DNA of 64,000 bases from Lelliottia nimipressuralis. GTDB taxonomy: Bacteria > Pseudomonadota > Gammaproteobacteria > Enterobacterales > Enterobacteriaceae. The stretch covers positions 372,001 through 436,000 of the forward strand of contig NZ_SDDX01000008.1 in assembly GCF_004115925.1 (NCBI RefSeq). The letters are read 5' to 3'. Below, one piece after another: positions 9,360 to 19,197 of the stretch (position 1 is the first letter of the stretch; every line of letters starts with the position of its first letter). The position numbers and the translations under genes were made by a program. A model generated the notes under the pieces. It did not search any database, had not been told where the DNA came from, and saw only the letters and a program-made list of their open reading frames with translations.

Positions 9360-9824
9360 ATGCTCAAAAATATAGTGTTATTTGTCATCCTGTTCGTGCT
9401 GGCTCCTTTTTACTGTATTGCAAATGAACCCGAAGTAAATTCTTTAGATGACCTGATCGTGAATAGTTTTAAAGTGGATGAAATTCCTGATCTAGGGCAT
9501 CCAGTTTGCAGTCTCAGCCTCTACGACAATAAGAAAGATGATTATTACAACTATGTGGAAGGAAGTATTTGTCCTGTCGGCGGAGAAATCTGTAAATACT
9601 CAGCCATTATGAAAATCAATAACAAAATAAACATACTTAAAGAAGTACCGTCAGACAAAAATGGTATAACATTTCAAAACTCACAATTTTATATAACCTC
9701 AAAACATACTGAAGTTAAAGAGTCAGAAATGAACCCTGAAGGAACCAACATTGAATCCATCATTTCTATTAACATCAAAAATAGAGTTAAAAAATTTAAC
9801 ATGACTGGATATTGCGGGATTTAA
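9360..9824 (+). CDS. Hypothetical secreted protein between hcp and vgrG
   Basis: Not recognised. The 154-residue product begins with a clear Sec signal peptide (MLKNIVLFVILFVLAPFYC...IA), likely cleaved before NEPEV; there is no lipobox, so the mature protein should be periplasmic. The mature part has four cysteines (PVCSL, GSICPV, GEICKY, GYCGI), suggesting disulfides. The gene is markedly AT-rich and has only a weak ribosome binding site. Lying between hcp and vgrG, it could be an immunity protein or a small effector, but no partner gene is adjacent. Function is inference only. Confidence 0.6.
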   Translation: MLKNIVLFVILFVLAPFYCIANEPEVNSLDDLIVNSFKVDEIPDLGHPVCSLSLYDNKKDDYYNYVEGSICPVGGEICKYSAIMKINNKINILKEVPSDKNGITFQNSQFYITSKHTEVKESEMNPEGTNIESIISINIKNRVKKFNMTGYCGI

Positions 9825-10348
9825 ATACAGTCAAAACACTGAATAAAAAAATAATGGACAATAACGATCCCTAGATTTTTAAACGGGGCGTGTAGTCGCA
9901 TTATCGTTTCTCAATGCTCAAAAATATGCATTTTCAATTTTTTAAATTCAGTGAACTTAAAAAATGCAAAAATACAGCTTACACATGAAAATATCTCAAA
10001 CTCACAACTGGGTGCTAGAGTGAATTAGGATAACTAAATAATAAAAAATTCAACAGAATTCTTATTAGTGCTAATGCATAAAGCAGTTGGTATTCTCTCA
10101 AACGATAAATAATTTTTTAGCTTGACAACAAACATGTCAAAACCGGTGGTGGGCAGGAAATGTATTTCCACGTTCCTTGCGACAAGCGAAAATTTGTAAT
10201 ACCACTTGATACCCCTAGCTATAAATATGGTCATCTTCAGTAGATATCAGTTTATTAAAAATACTCTTACACATGTAGCATGCGATATTGCATTAACTAA
10301 ATTATGCACAAATTCTTTTTATCCATATAAAATAGGGGGCAAGTCACA
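9825..10348. other. AT-rich gap before the DUF4225-like gene
   Basis: 524 bases with no supported gene. A 66-codon frame on the minus strand (10034-10234) has no signal or recognisable sequence and was not called. GGGGG at 10335-10339 is the ribosome binding site of the following gene. Confidence 0.4.
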
Positions 10349-11110
10349 ATGATCATTATGGAAAAACAAAATGAACTTATTCAAGTAATGAATAATGTTG
10401 CAAATAAGTACATGAAATGGAGTCTTGCAAAAGACCATTTTATCAGTGATACCATTAATTTTTCCTCACAGATTGATAGTGATTTATTTTCTGGGAAACT
10501 ATCACAATCCGAGGCAAGAGAAGCTCTGGAGAATGAAATAACATCACTAAGAAAACAAAACGATGAACTAGAGAAAAATCAGGTTAGGCAAGCCATTATC
10601 CTTCGCCCTATAAGCCAAGAGAAAGTCAGAGGAAGCGGTGGAAGAGAAACTATTAATGTTGATCTATTTATTGCAGGGGCGGGATTTATTGCAGGGGGCT
10701 TACAGATTGTCACTGGTGTTGGAATGATTAGCACTGGTGCCGGAGCGATCCCAGGAACATTACTAACAGCTCACGGGGTTAACAACCTTATTGAAAATGG
10801 TTATTACTTGCTTTATCGAGAGAGCTGTACCGGTCCAGTACGCTTTATGTACGAAGAAGCAGGAGATTTTTTTGGAATAGATATTAAAGATTCCGATGTT
10901 ATTTATACTTTTGTTGACGTGGCATTATCGATGAATGGTTTACTTGAGTATAAATTACCAGAAGAAGCACAGAGACTTTACCGTTACATTAACGCAGATT
11001 TGCTATGGGGTATAAAAAAGATGGGAATTACTCTTATGGGCCCTGGCGATTTATTTATAGAGATCACCGGTGATATAAATACCGTAGTGGGTCAATGGAG
11101 GGCATATTAA
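10349..11110 (+). CDS. DUF4225-like protein, candidate T6SS effector
   Basis: The 253-residue product resembles DUF4225 proteins, a family of unknown biochemical function often found beside enterobacterial T6SS genes; the assignment rests on overall architecture and is tentative. Residues about 5-85 are helical and charged (likely coiled coil). Residues about 104-150 form a glycine-rich hydrophobic hairpin (IAGAGFIAGGLQIVTGVGM, then STGAGAIPGTLL) that could insert into membranes. The rest is a mixed C-terminal domain. There is no signal peptide. GGGGG nine bases before ATG 10349 supports the start; ATG 10358 is an alternative. The stop overlaps the next start by one base, the arrangement expected of a toxin/immunity pair. 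Confidence 0.65.
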   Translation: MIIMEKQNELIQVMNNVANKYMKWSLAKDHFISDTINFSSQIDSDLFSGKLSQSEAREALENEITSLRKQNDELEKNQVRQAIILRPISQEKVRGSGGRETINVDLFIAGAGFIAGGLQIVTGVGMISTGAGAIPGTLLTAHGVNNLIENGYYLLYRESCTGPVRFMYEEAGDFFGIDIKDSDVIYTFVDVALSMNGLLEYKLPEEAQRLYRYINADLLWGIKKMGITLMGPGDLFIEITGDINTVVGQWRAY

Positions 11111-11418
11111 TGGAAGTTATCATTGAGGCTGCAGGATATAAGTTAAACATTTTATATATTGCTCTATCATGCCTAGGGTTGCATATTAATTTCACTGTCG
11201 TAAAAATATTATTAAAGTCCAAAAAGACAACACATCATTTTTATGCCATAACAACATCGACAATATTACCTTTTTTTCACTTCTACGTTTTTAACTTTGG
11301 AAGAATACCTTTTTGGGATATAGACCTTGGTAATAATATCCCACTCTATTACATTTCTTTTGGATTAGCATGGATTAGTTCACTTCCTTACATTATCGCA
11401 AGAAAGCTGTACAGTTAA
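11110..11418 (+). CDS. Small polytopic membrane protein, candidate immunity partner
   Basis: The 102-residue product has three hydrophobic segments (about 14-37, 45-66 and 77-97) and is probably an inner-membrane protein. The start at 11110 shares its A with the TAA of the upstream gene and has GGAGGG eight bases upstream; an in-frame ATG at 11095 would lie inside the upstream gene and lacks such a site. Translational coupling to a protein with a membrane-insertion-like hairpin suggests an immunity protein acting in the membrane. No family was recognised. Confidence 0.65.
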   Translation: MEVIIEAAGYKLNILYIALSCLGLHINFTVVKILLKSKKTTHHFYAITTSTILPFFHFYVFNFGRIPFWDIDLGNNIPLYYISFGLAWISSLPYIIARKLYS

Positions 11419-11600
11419 ATCCCATCATCAAATAACTAAAACACAATACATATAAAATTAATAACCCAGCATCTAACAAAGATTAATGCTAAATAACACA
11501 GTTACGAATCTTACACTTCATCAAAGCATTTCAAAACCCGACAAATTAACCCCACTCTATTCACCGTTATTATAGGCATTTATTTGAAAGGGAGACAGAT

Positions 11601-13592
11601 ATGTCATTAAAAGGACTGCGTTTTACGTTTGACGTGGATGGACAGCCTTCTGAAACATTTGCAGTCGTGAGTTTCTGGTTGAAACAACGTCTTTCATTTC
11701 CATTTATGTTAGATGTAGATGTTGCCAGTAAATCCTTCAATCAGGAAGCAAACAACCTACTAGAAAAAAAAGTCACCCTCACTATTTGGCAGGGGTCAGA
11801 GGCGCTGCGTTATGTCACAGGAGTAGTTTCCAGCTTTGGGATGAAAGAAAATAATCGCTGGCAGATGCTGTATCATTTTTGTATTCAGCCGCCACTCTGG
11901 CGCTGTGGACTACGGCAGAATTTCCGCATATTTCAACAACAAGATATTGAAGCTATTTCATCAACACTTCTCAGTGAGAACGGTGTTATCGACTGGGCAC
12001 CCTCTTTTAATGCTGGCCACTCTTCTCGTGAATTCTGTGTTCAATACGGTGAAAACGATCTGGCATTTTTATCACGCCTTTGGGCGGAAGAAGGGATCTT
12101 CTTTTATGATAAACACGCACCAGTTGGACCTAATCAAAAATTGATGTTATGCGATGATATTGCTGGCCTGTCCCCACTCAACGACACGATTATCTTCAAT
12201 CCGAATATAACTACAGAAGTGAATAGTGAGTGTATCAGTGCATTTCAATACGATGCAGGAGTACGTGCCTCATCAGTCGTAAGTAAAGATTATACATTCA
12301 AAGTACCCGACTGGGAGGGAACGTTTAATCAACAAGGCGAAAACCTGAATAATCAGCTCACGCAATATGAAGTTTATGATTACCCTGGTCGTTTTAAGGA
12401 TGAGCAGCACGGGCAGGATTTTAGTCGCTATCAATTGGATGGTTTTCGTAATAGCTCTGAGACTGCCGGAGGGATCAGTAACTCACCCAATTTGTGGCCA
12501 GGAACTCGCTTTATTCTCAAAAACCATCCTCAGGAAACCCTCAACCGAGAATGGCAGGTGATTAGAAGCACGCTGGTGGGCCAACAGCCACAGGCATTGC
12601 ATGGGAGTTCAGGCACAGGCACCACATTGACGAATCAATTTTCGGTCATCCCTGCTGACCGAACCTGGCGGCCCCGTCCCCTGCCTAAACCGAAAGTCGA
12701 TGGCCCACAAAGTGCGATCGTCACTGGCCCTGCTGGTGAAGAAATCTTCTGCGATGAGCATGGACGTGTCCGCGTGAAGTTTCACTGGGACAGATATAAC
12801 CCTAAGAATGAGAGCAGTTCATGCTGGGTACGCGTGTCGCAGGCATGGGCCGGTACCGGATTTGGCAACCTTGCCATTCCGCGCATCAACCAGGAAGTCA
12901 TTGTTGATTTCCTGAATGGTGATCCTGACCAACCTATCATTATGGGTCGAACCTATCACCAGGATAACCGCTCTCCTGGCGGCCTGCCAGGTACGAAAAC
13001 GCAGATGACCATCCGCTCAAAAACCTACAAAGGTGAAGGTTTCAATGAACTGCGTTTTGAGGATGCGACAGGGAAAGAGCAGCTCTATATGCACGCACAA
13101 AAGGACATGCAAACAGAGGTGTTGCATGACCGAACGACGACGGTTAATCACGATCACACTGAAACCGTATCCAATAACCAGACTGTCACCGTAGGCGTCG
13201 GACAGACGATAAATGTGGGTGGCAAAAATGAAGGTGGACACGACCAAAAGGTCACCGTCGCCCATGATCAGACGATTACCGTGCAGAACAAGCAGACGCT
13301 AAATGTCACGCAGGATCGTGAAAAAAGCGTCGGTGGCGACCAAACAGCCACAATCATCGGCAGCGATACCGCGACCGTCAAAAAAGATCAGTCCGTGACT
13401 GTTCAGCAAAACTACACCCTCAATGTCGCGAAAATCACCACTATCAAATCAGGCGAGAAAATCGAACTGATTTGTGGAGCCAGTTCCATCACCCTTGAAC
13501 AAGGTGGAAAAGTGACGATCTCCGGCACGGAATTTGATTTCACTGCCGGCGGCATTGTTCAAATCAAAGGTAAAGACGTCAATCTCAACTGA
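11601..13592 (+). CDS. vgrG: Type VI secretion spike protein VgrG (TssI)
   Basis: VgrG trimers cap the Hcp tube and carry effectors through a PAAR tip. The 663-residue product has the gp27-like part (about 1-360) and the gp5 OB-fold (about 375-480, with GRVRVKFHWDR and WAGTGFGNLAIPRINQEV). These are followed by the DUF2345-type beta-helix with repeated TVTVGVGQTINVGG-like strands, ending at QIKGKDVNLN. There is no C-terminal effector extension, so it is a structural spike. GGGAGA precedes the ATG. It is immediately followed by the DUF2169 adaptor and PAAR-Rhs genes, making this a complete spike-effector cassette. Confidence 0.95.
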   Translation: MSLKGLRFTFDVDGQPSETFAVVSFWLKQRLSFPFMLDVDVASKSFNQEANNLLEKKVTLTIWQGSEALRYVTGVVSSFGMKENNRWQMLYHFCIQPPLWRCGLRQNFRIFQQQDIEAISSTLLSENGVIDWAPSFNAGHSSREFCVQYGENDLAFLSRLWAEEGIFFYDKHAPVGPNQKLMLCDDIAGLSPLNDTIIFNPNITTEVNSECISAFQYDAGVRASSVVSKDYTFKVPDWEGTFNQQGENLNNQLTQYEVYDYPGRFKDEQHGQDFSRYQLDGFRNSSETAGGISNSPNLWPGTRFILKNHPQETLNREWQVIRSTLVGQQPQALHGSSGTGTTLTNQFSVIPADRTWRPRPLPKPKVDGPQSAIVTGPAGEEIFCDEHGRVRVKFHWDRYNPKNESSSCWVRVSQAWAGTGFGNLAIPRINQEVIVDFLNGDPDQPIIMGRTYHQDNRSPGGLPGTKTQMTIRSKTYKGEGFNELRFEDATGKEQLYMHAQKDMQTEVLHDRTTTVNHDHTETVSNNQTVTVGVGQTINVGGKNEGGHDQKVTVAHDQTITVQNKQTLNVTQDREKSVGGDQTATIIGSDTATVKKDQSVTVQQNYTLNVAKITTIKSGEKIELICGASSITLEQGGKVTISGTEFDFTAGGIVQIKGKDVNLN

Positions 13593-13601
13593 GGCACGAA
13601 A

Positions 13602-14778
13602 ATGGAATTTCGTAATCTGACGCCGTTTTCAGTGATGGAATATGCGATGGACGACAAGCATAACGAACGTCATCGCGTCGTCGCCATGAAAACCGGCTTC
13701 CGGCTTGTCCAGGATGATAATGGTCAGTGGCAGACGCAATTAATGGAAAACCCACCGATGCCATTATGCATCGAAGATGAGTTTGCCGGTGAAATGAACT
13801 GCTCGCCTGTCCTGCGCGAGAGTGACCTCGCCCCGTTAAAACCTGCCTGTGATGTTATCGTCAATGGCACAGCACACACCGGGTGGTGTCGCCGCTCAAG
13901 AGATGATCGCGAGAGTCCTGATGCGTACGCCTTCAGGCGCAGTGCTGCTAAATAAAGCATTGCAAATAACTGGCAAACGCTTTTATCAACGTCAGACATT
14001 AACTGGACAATGGTTTGAAACGGAGCCGGAACTTTTTAGCTCCCTCCCCCTGGATTACCGTTTTGCATTTGGCGGTGAATGCCGGGTGGAGGTCGATAGT
14101 GAATATGCTAACCGCATTCCTGAAGAATACCGTCTCACCGAAGACGAGCGTCGGGAGCACCCCAACCAGGTAAATCCACCTCTCGCGCACAGAGCATGCC
14201 CGGTCAATCCTCTGGGGCTCGGTTACATGCCCCCCTGGTATTTGAATGCCTGCGATATTCATCAGGTTGAAGCCCCTCGCATTATCGCCACGGACAGCCC
14301 CTTTACCCTCAGGCACTTTCTCGCCTGCCTGAACGGAAACGCCGACTGGTTCGCGCCAGAATACCAGCCTGCAGGCTTTGGCTATATCGGACGGAGCTGG
14401 TTACCACGCCTGCCGTTGGCAGGGACTTATGACCAGACATGGCTGGAGACTGTGCATCCTGGGCTGCCGGAAGATTTTGATTTTGGTTACTGGAATGGCG
14501 CACCACATGACCAACAGATCCTCTTCCCGGATCCAGGGGCAGAGTTTGTCCTCTCGGGTTTTCGCCCGGACGGGGACATTCACTTTTCTCTGCCTGAACA
14601 CCAGGGACGCATTCTGCTTCGCACCCCAACCGGACAGCGAGTACCTGTCCCTATGTGGCTGGACACGCTGGCAATTGATACAGACTCGCTGAACATAGCA
14701 CTGACGTGGCGTTTTCTACTGCCAGGTGACGTGCCAATGCGCGTAATGGAAGCGCGATACAGAACCAGGAAGGTATAA
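13602..14778 (+). pseudogene. DUF2169-family T6SS effector adaptor, frameshifted
   Basis: DUF2169 proteins act as adaptors that help load DUF4150-PAAR effectors onto VgrG. Residues 1-92 (MEFRNLTPFSVMEYAMDDKH onward) are in one frame and end shortly after VIVNGTAHT. The conserved continuation PGGVAAQEMIARVLMRTP is in the +1 frame and runs to 14778. The junction is the run CACACAC at 13873-13879: restoring one CA would rejoin the frames as NGTAHTPGGV. The second half encodes the expected family domains, so the break looks recent. As read, only a 117-residue protein with an aberrant tail is made, unless slippage restores the frame. It could also be a sequencing error. Confidence 0.85.
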
Positions 14779-14780
14779 AA

Positions 14781-17700
14781 ATGGCAGATAACTATACGGC
14801 ACGTCAGGACGGACAGTGGACAGTTGTCAGCACCAGCCCCGATGTTTGCAAAACCCCGCGAGGCGATTCTACACCGCCAGTGCCCTACCCGGTGACGGCT
14901 AATATGGGCGCAGCAGTGATGGTAGTGCCATCGGTGAAACTGAACAGCTGCCCGGCAGTCGTCCTCAATCAGAGTTCCATCCCGCAGACCCAGGGTGATT
15001 CACCTGGGGCTGCCAAAGGTGTCAGCAGTGGAACGGTGGGAGATGTATGCGAGCCACTCGGTCACAGCGAGACGGTATTCTTTGGTGGTAAACCAATCCT
15101 GCGGCACAACGATGAATTTTGGATGAACAGCCGCAATACTCTCGGCATTATCGTCGGGCAACCGCCCCCAGGAGGGGTATCTGCTGAAAACGCCGACCCG
15201 GAAGATGAACCCGAAACCAAAGAAGAGGAAGATGACGACGGCAGTTGGCTGGACGCGCTGCAGTTAGGGCTTGATATTGCGGGTTTTATACCCGTATTTG
15301 GTGCGCTGGCGGACCTGGCAAACGTGGGCGTCAGCGCCGCAAGAGGGAATTACGCCGAAGCAGCCATGTCACTGATGGCGGCAGTGCCCGGAGTAGGTGA
15401 TGCAGCGGCTGCAGGGAAAATGCTGGCGAAAGGCGCAAAAGCCACTGCAAAGATGGCATCCAAAGCAGCAGAGGCAGAGAAAGCGGCAAAACTTGCCGCA
15501 AAAGCAGCAGCAAAAGCAGCCAAAGCCGCGGCGAAAGCTGCCCGCGAGGCGGCCGCAAAATTAAAGGGTGGCATCGTTAAGGGATGGAAGAAGCTAAAGA
15601 GAGGTTCCGGAAAAGGGGCTGAGGGGAAAAAGTGCACCAAACCCGGAGAACCCGTAGATGCAGGAACCGGTGATTTTCTCCAGGAGTTCAGCGTGCTCCA
15701 TCTCCCCGGTTCTCTACCGCTGATGTTGTCCCGGTTTTATCGCTCCCAGTCCCACGCTGGCGGTACATTTGGTCCCAAATGGACTGACGAATGGTCTGCC
15801 TCTCTGATAATCCATGGCGATGAATTGCACTTTACCGACAATGAAGGTGTGGTGCTCTATTACCCGGTCCCACAAGATGGAATTTTTAACAGCGTCGTTA
15901 ACTCCCGTCAGCCACATTATAGGCTGGCGGGTGATATGCACGGGGAACTGACACTTTTTGACCGCCGCTCGCAGCAGACGCAGGTTTTTGCTCCTGCCGG
16001 AGTTGGCATCTGGCTGCTGTCAGCCCTTCATGATAACTATGGTAACCGGGTTGAGTTCATCCGTAATGATGCTCTGTTAACGGACATTCACCACAGCGAC
16101 GGCTACACCCTGACCCTTAACTGGCAGCACAACCAGCTGATGAGCATTGACCTGGTGACCCCTCAGCACCAGCGTCTCGTGACCTGTCGCTACGACACCA
16201 ATGGCTATCTGACGGAATGCGACACCTTCCAGTTCACCCATTTATGGCATGAATACTCTACCGAAGGCTACATGACCCGCTGGCGGGATACGGATAAAAC
16301 CTGCGTGGATATCTGTTATGACGCACAGGGCCGTGCCATCAGTACGCTGTCCACCGAAGGCTATTACGACGACCGATTTATCTATCAGGATGAAGAGTCT
16401 TGCACCACCTACGTGGATGCGGAAGGCGGCGAAACCCGTTACTGGTATAACGAAGATGGCCTGGTCACCCGAGCTGTCGACCCGCTGGGCCGGGAAGAAA
16501 TTACGGTCTGGGAGAATACGCAACTTCAGTCCCGCACCGATGCCCTGGGTCGCACGACCGAATACGACTATAACGATGAAGGCGATATCAGCCATATTGC
16601 CCTCCCCGGTGGCTACAGCCTCTGGTATGAATATAACGCCACCGGGCAGCTAACTCGTCTGACCGCTCCGGGCGAGCAGATCTGGCAGTGGGCTTACGAC
16701 GACCACGGTAGCATGGTCTGCCTGACTGACCCACAGGGACGCGTCCAGCAGTTCAGTTACAGCGACCAGGGTGATTTGTTGCAGAGGATTTTGCCCGGCG
16801 GTGCAACCTGGCGCTGGAGCCATGACGCCCTGCATCAGGTGCGAGAAACCATCGCCCCGAACGGCGGTATCACGCACACCGAACAGGATTTTCTCGGTCG
16901 ACTGTTAAGTGTGCAGGACCCGCTCGGCTTCACCACCCAGTTTCGCCACAGTAAACATCACGCCGGGCCACAGGGCAGCGTGGAAGAAATCAGCCGCCCG
17001 GACGGCGTCCGGGAGCTGATTCGCCATAACAGCGAAAAGCTCCCGGAGCACTTCACAGACGGTGAGGGCAAAACCACTTCTTACGAATACGGTGCCTTTG
17101 ACCTGCTCATGGCGATGACCCGCCCCGACGGCGAACGCCTGGCATGCCGGTACGATAAACTCACTCGCCTGACTGAAATCATTAACGCCGAAGGCGAACG
17201 TTACCGACTCACCTATGACAAAGCCGGACAGCTGATTGCTGAAACTGACTTCACTGGGCGCACGCTGACGTACGAATACGATAATGCAGGCCGCTGTATC
17301 CGCACCCGCTTCCCGGACGGCACATGCCTGAACCGCCGCTACAATGTCACCGACCAGGTCACAGATGAGCAAGTGACGCGGGGCGATAGCAACCACACTC
17401 TCAGCACCACCACTTTTCGCTATGACACTCTGTGCCGTCTGGTAGAGGCAAAAAATGATGCGGCGACGGTCACGTATGACTATGACGGCACAAGCCGTCT
17501 CATCGCCGAAACCCTCAACGGCAGACGCACGGAGTATCAGTATGATACTGATCGTAACACGGTATCTCAGCGCATCACTGGCGGACTGACTGAACACTTC
17601 ACCCGCGGCATGACGGGCGAGCTGAAACAGTGGCAACTCAACGACCATGCTCCCCTGACATTCACCCATGATCTATGCGGCCAGGAAACGTCCCGCCAGA

Positions 17701-19190
17701 GCGACGCCGGGTTTTACCAGCAGCTCAGCTACACGCAGACCGGCATGCTGACAAAGCAGAAAGCCGGGAATCAGAACACCGGGTCGGATGAGCTTAACAG
17801 CAGTCTGGCGCGGGAATGGCTGTACGACAAAGCCTACAACCTGACCATGATTGCCGACTCCCTGCGTGGCACTGCGGTGCACAGCCCGACGGCAAACGAC
17901 CAGATAAGCCATGCCACCTGGACCGGCAGCCAGAGTGTGCCGATGCGTGAAGAGCGCTTCACCTACGACAAAAATCTCAACATCACCCGCCGCCAGACCT
18001 GGATAAACGAGGTGATGGAAAGCGAAGCACACCAGCAGCAACGGCATGGAAGGGTAACATTCCGGGAACACAAGGCCTGGCGACATACCACTTCACGCAT
18101 CAACCCGGATACAGGAAAACCGGAGGAAGGTAAATTTGTCCGGGTGGTAAACGCGCATAACACCGCCTGGAAGTACGATGTGAACGGTCGTCTGGTGGAG
18201 AAACGGGTCGATAAAGGCGGCTACCGCCCTCTTCTCTGGCGCTACCGCTGGGACGCCCGGAGCCAGCTCACGGGTATCGAAACGCCGGATGGCGAACGCT
18301 GGGAATATAAATACGACCCGTTCGGCCGGCGCATCAGTAAACGCTGCACCAGCCACAACAAACCGGGGATGGATTTTCACTGGAACGGCGACCAGCTCAC
18401 CGACGAAATTCCCGTCGGCTCTGACGGCAAACCGGATGATGAAAACGCCATTCGCTGGATATACGAACCAGGCAGCTTTACACCGCTGGCGCGCTACGAA
18501 AAGGGACAGCTGCACTATGCGGTAACGGATACGGTCGGGCGCATCCAGGAACTGCTGACCGAAGACGGCACCATCGTCTGGCGGGGAAAACAGCAACTGT
18601 GGGGCCGGGAAAAGAGTGAAAATAACGCTAACGTCTCATGCAGACTGCGTTTTCCGGGCCAGTATGAGGATGAAGAATCCGGGTTGTATTACAACCGGTT
18701 CCGGTACTATGATTGTGAGACTGGGCAGTATATTTCGGCGGACCCTATTGGATCCAAAGGGGGGATAAACCTCTATGCCTACGTCATAAATCCATTGCAA
18801 TGGTTAGACCCTCTAGGATTAAAGAGGAAAAAGAGAAGCAAAAATTCTGGTGGAACGTTTACCGACAGTAATGGTACGGTACGAAATTCAGATGGAACGT
18901 TCGCCAGCGGAGAATCAACTTCAGCCTCCAACGGTAGGCAGGCCCATAAAAACTATGAACTCACACAAGGGGGAGGATATGATTTCAATCGAAGTATACC
19001 TGGCAGCGAAGGTAAATTCAGACCTGATGCTATAAATTTTGAAGATAATATTGTTCGTGAATTGAAACCAGATACTCCTTCAGGAAGGTGCAAAGGTAAG
19101 AGGCAACTACAGGGGTATCTTGAATATCTAAATGAGCATTTCCCTTGTGATGGTGGTTGGACTGGGTTCTTGGATATCTATCGTTCTTAA
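14781..19190 (+). CDS. PAAR-like (DUF4150) Rhs-family T6SS effector with nuclease tip
   Basis: A 1469-residue polymorphic toxin. Residues 1-130 form a DUF4150 PAAR-like spike tip (TPPVPYPVTANMGAAVMVV, GDVCEPLGHSETVFFGG). About 155-225 contains hydrophobic segments, and about 228-270 is an Ala/Lys-rich helix. YD repeats from about 290 build the Rhs cocoon, closing with DPIGSKGGINLYAYVINP and DPLGL (ending near 1347), where Rhs proteins autocleave. The last ~122 residues are the tip: D1416, then E1427-x-K1429, followed by Q1442 and Y1446, resembling a PD-(D/E)XK nuclease. Coding turns AT-rich in the tip. Delivered on VgrG, it would attack DNA (inference from the motif). The immunity gene follows by seven bases. 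Confidence 0.94.
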   Translation: MADNYTARQDGQWTVVSTSPDVCKTPRGDSTPPVPYPVTANMGAAVMVVPSVKLNSCPAVVLNQSSIPQTQGDSPGAAKGVSSGTVGDVCEPLGHSETVFFGGKPILRHNDEFWMNSRNTLGIIVGQPPPGGVSAENADPEDEPETKEEEDDDGSWLDALQLGLDIAGFIPVFGALADLANVGVSAARGNYAEAAMSLMAAVPGVGDAAAAGKMLAKGAKATAKMASKAAEAEKAAKLAAKAAAKAAKAAAKAAREAAAKLKGGIVKGWKKLKRGSGKGAEGKKCTKPGEPVDAGTGDFLQEFSVLHLPGSLPLMLSRFYRSQSHAGGTFGPKWTDEWSASLIIHGDELHFTDNEGVVLYYPVPQDGIFNSVVNSRQPHYRLAGDMHGELTLFDRRSQQTQVFAPAGVGIWLLSALHDNYGNRVEFIRNDALLTDIHHSDGYTLTLNWQHNQLMSIDLVTPQHQRLVTCRYDTNGYLTECDTFQFTHLWHEYSTEGYMTRWRDTDKTCVDICYDAQGRAISTLSTEGYYDDRFIYQDEESCTTYVDAEGGETRYWYNEDGLVTRAVDPLGREEITVWENTQLQSRTDALGRTTEYDYNDEGDISHIALPGGYSLWYEYNATGQLTRLTAPGEQIWQWAYDDHGSMVCLTDPQGRVQQFSYSDQGDLLQRILPGGATWRWSHDALHQVRETIAPNGGITHTEQDFLGRLLSVQDPLGFTTQFRHSKHHAGPQGSVEEISRPDGVRELIRHNSEKLPEHFTDGEGKTTSYEYGAFDLLMAMTRPDGERLACRYDKLTRLTEIINAEGERYRLTYDKAGQLIAETDFTGRTLTYEYDNAGRCIRTRFPDGTCLNRRYNVTDQVTDEQVTRGDSNHTLSTTTFRYDTLCRLVEAKNDAATVTYDYDGTSRLIAETLNGRRTEYQYDTDRNTVSQRITGGLTEHFTRGMTGELKQWQLNDHAPLTFTHDLCGQETSRQSDAGFYQQLSYTQTGMLTKQKAGNQNTGSDELNSSLAREWLYDKAYNLTMIADSLRGTAVHSPTANDQISHATWTGSQSVPMREERFTYDKNLNITRRQTWINEVMESEAHQQQRHGRVTFREHKAWRHTTSRINPDTGKPEEGKFVRVVNAHNTAWKYDVNGRLVEKRVDKGGYRPLLWRYRWDARSQLTGIETPDGERWEYKYDPFGRRISKRCTSHNKPGMDFHWNGDQLTDEIPVGSDGKPDDENAIRWIYEPGSFTPLARYEKGQLHYAVTDTVGRIQELLTEDGTIVWRGKQQLWGREKSENNANVSCRLRFPGQYEDEESGLYYNRFRYYDCETGQYISADPIGSKGGINLYAYVINPLQWLDPLGLKRKKRSKNSGGTFTDSNGTVRNSDGTFASGESTSASNGRQAHKNYELTQGGGYDFNRSIPGSEGKFRPDAINFEDNIVRELKPDTPSGRCKGKRQLQGYLEYLNEHFPCDGGWTGFLDIYRS

Positions 19191-19197
19191 GGAGTAA

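Noticed and set aside
10034..10234. 66-codon minus-strand frame in the AT-rich gap
   Set aside because: No ribosome binding site, no recognisable domain and composition expected of non-coding DNA.
13849..14778. Independent 309-residue gene after vgrG
   Set aside because: Its start lies inside the upstream frame without a ribosome binding site, and joining the two frames across the CA run gives a continuous DUF2169 protein, so it is half of a broken gene.
16905..17669. 254-codon minus-strand frame within rhs
   Set aside because: Antisense of the YD-repeat core; the same shadow reappears in the displaced fragment at 22865-23452.
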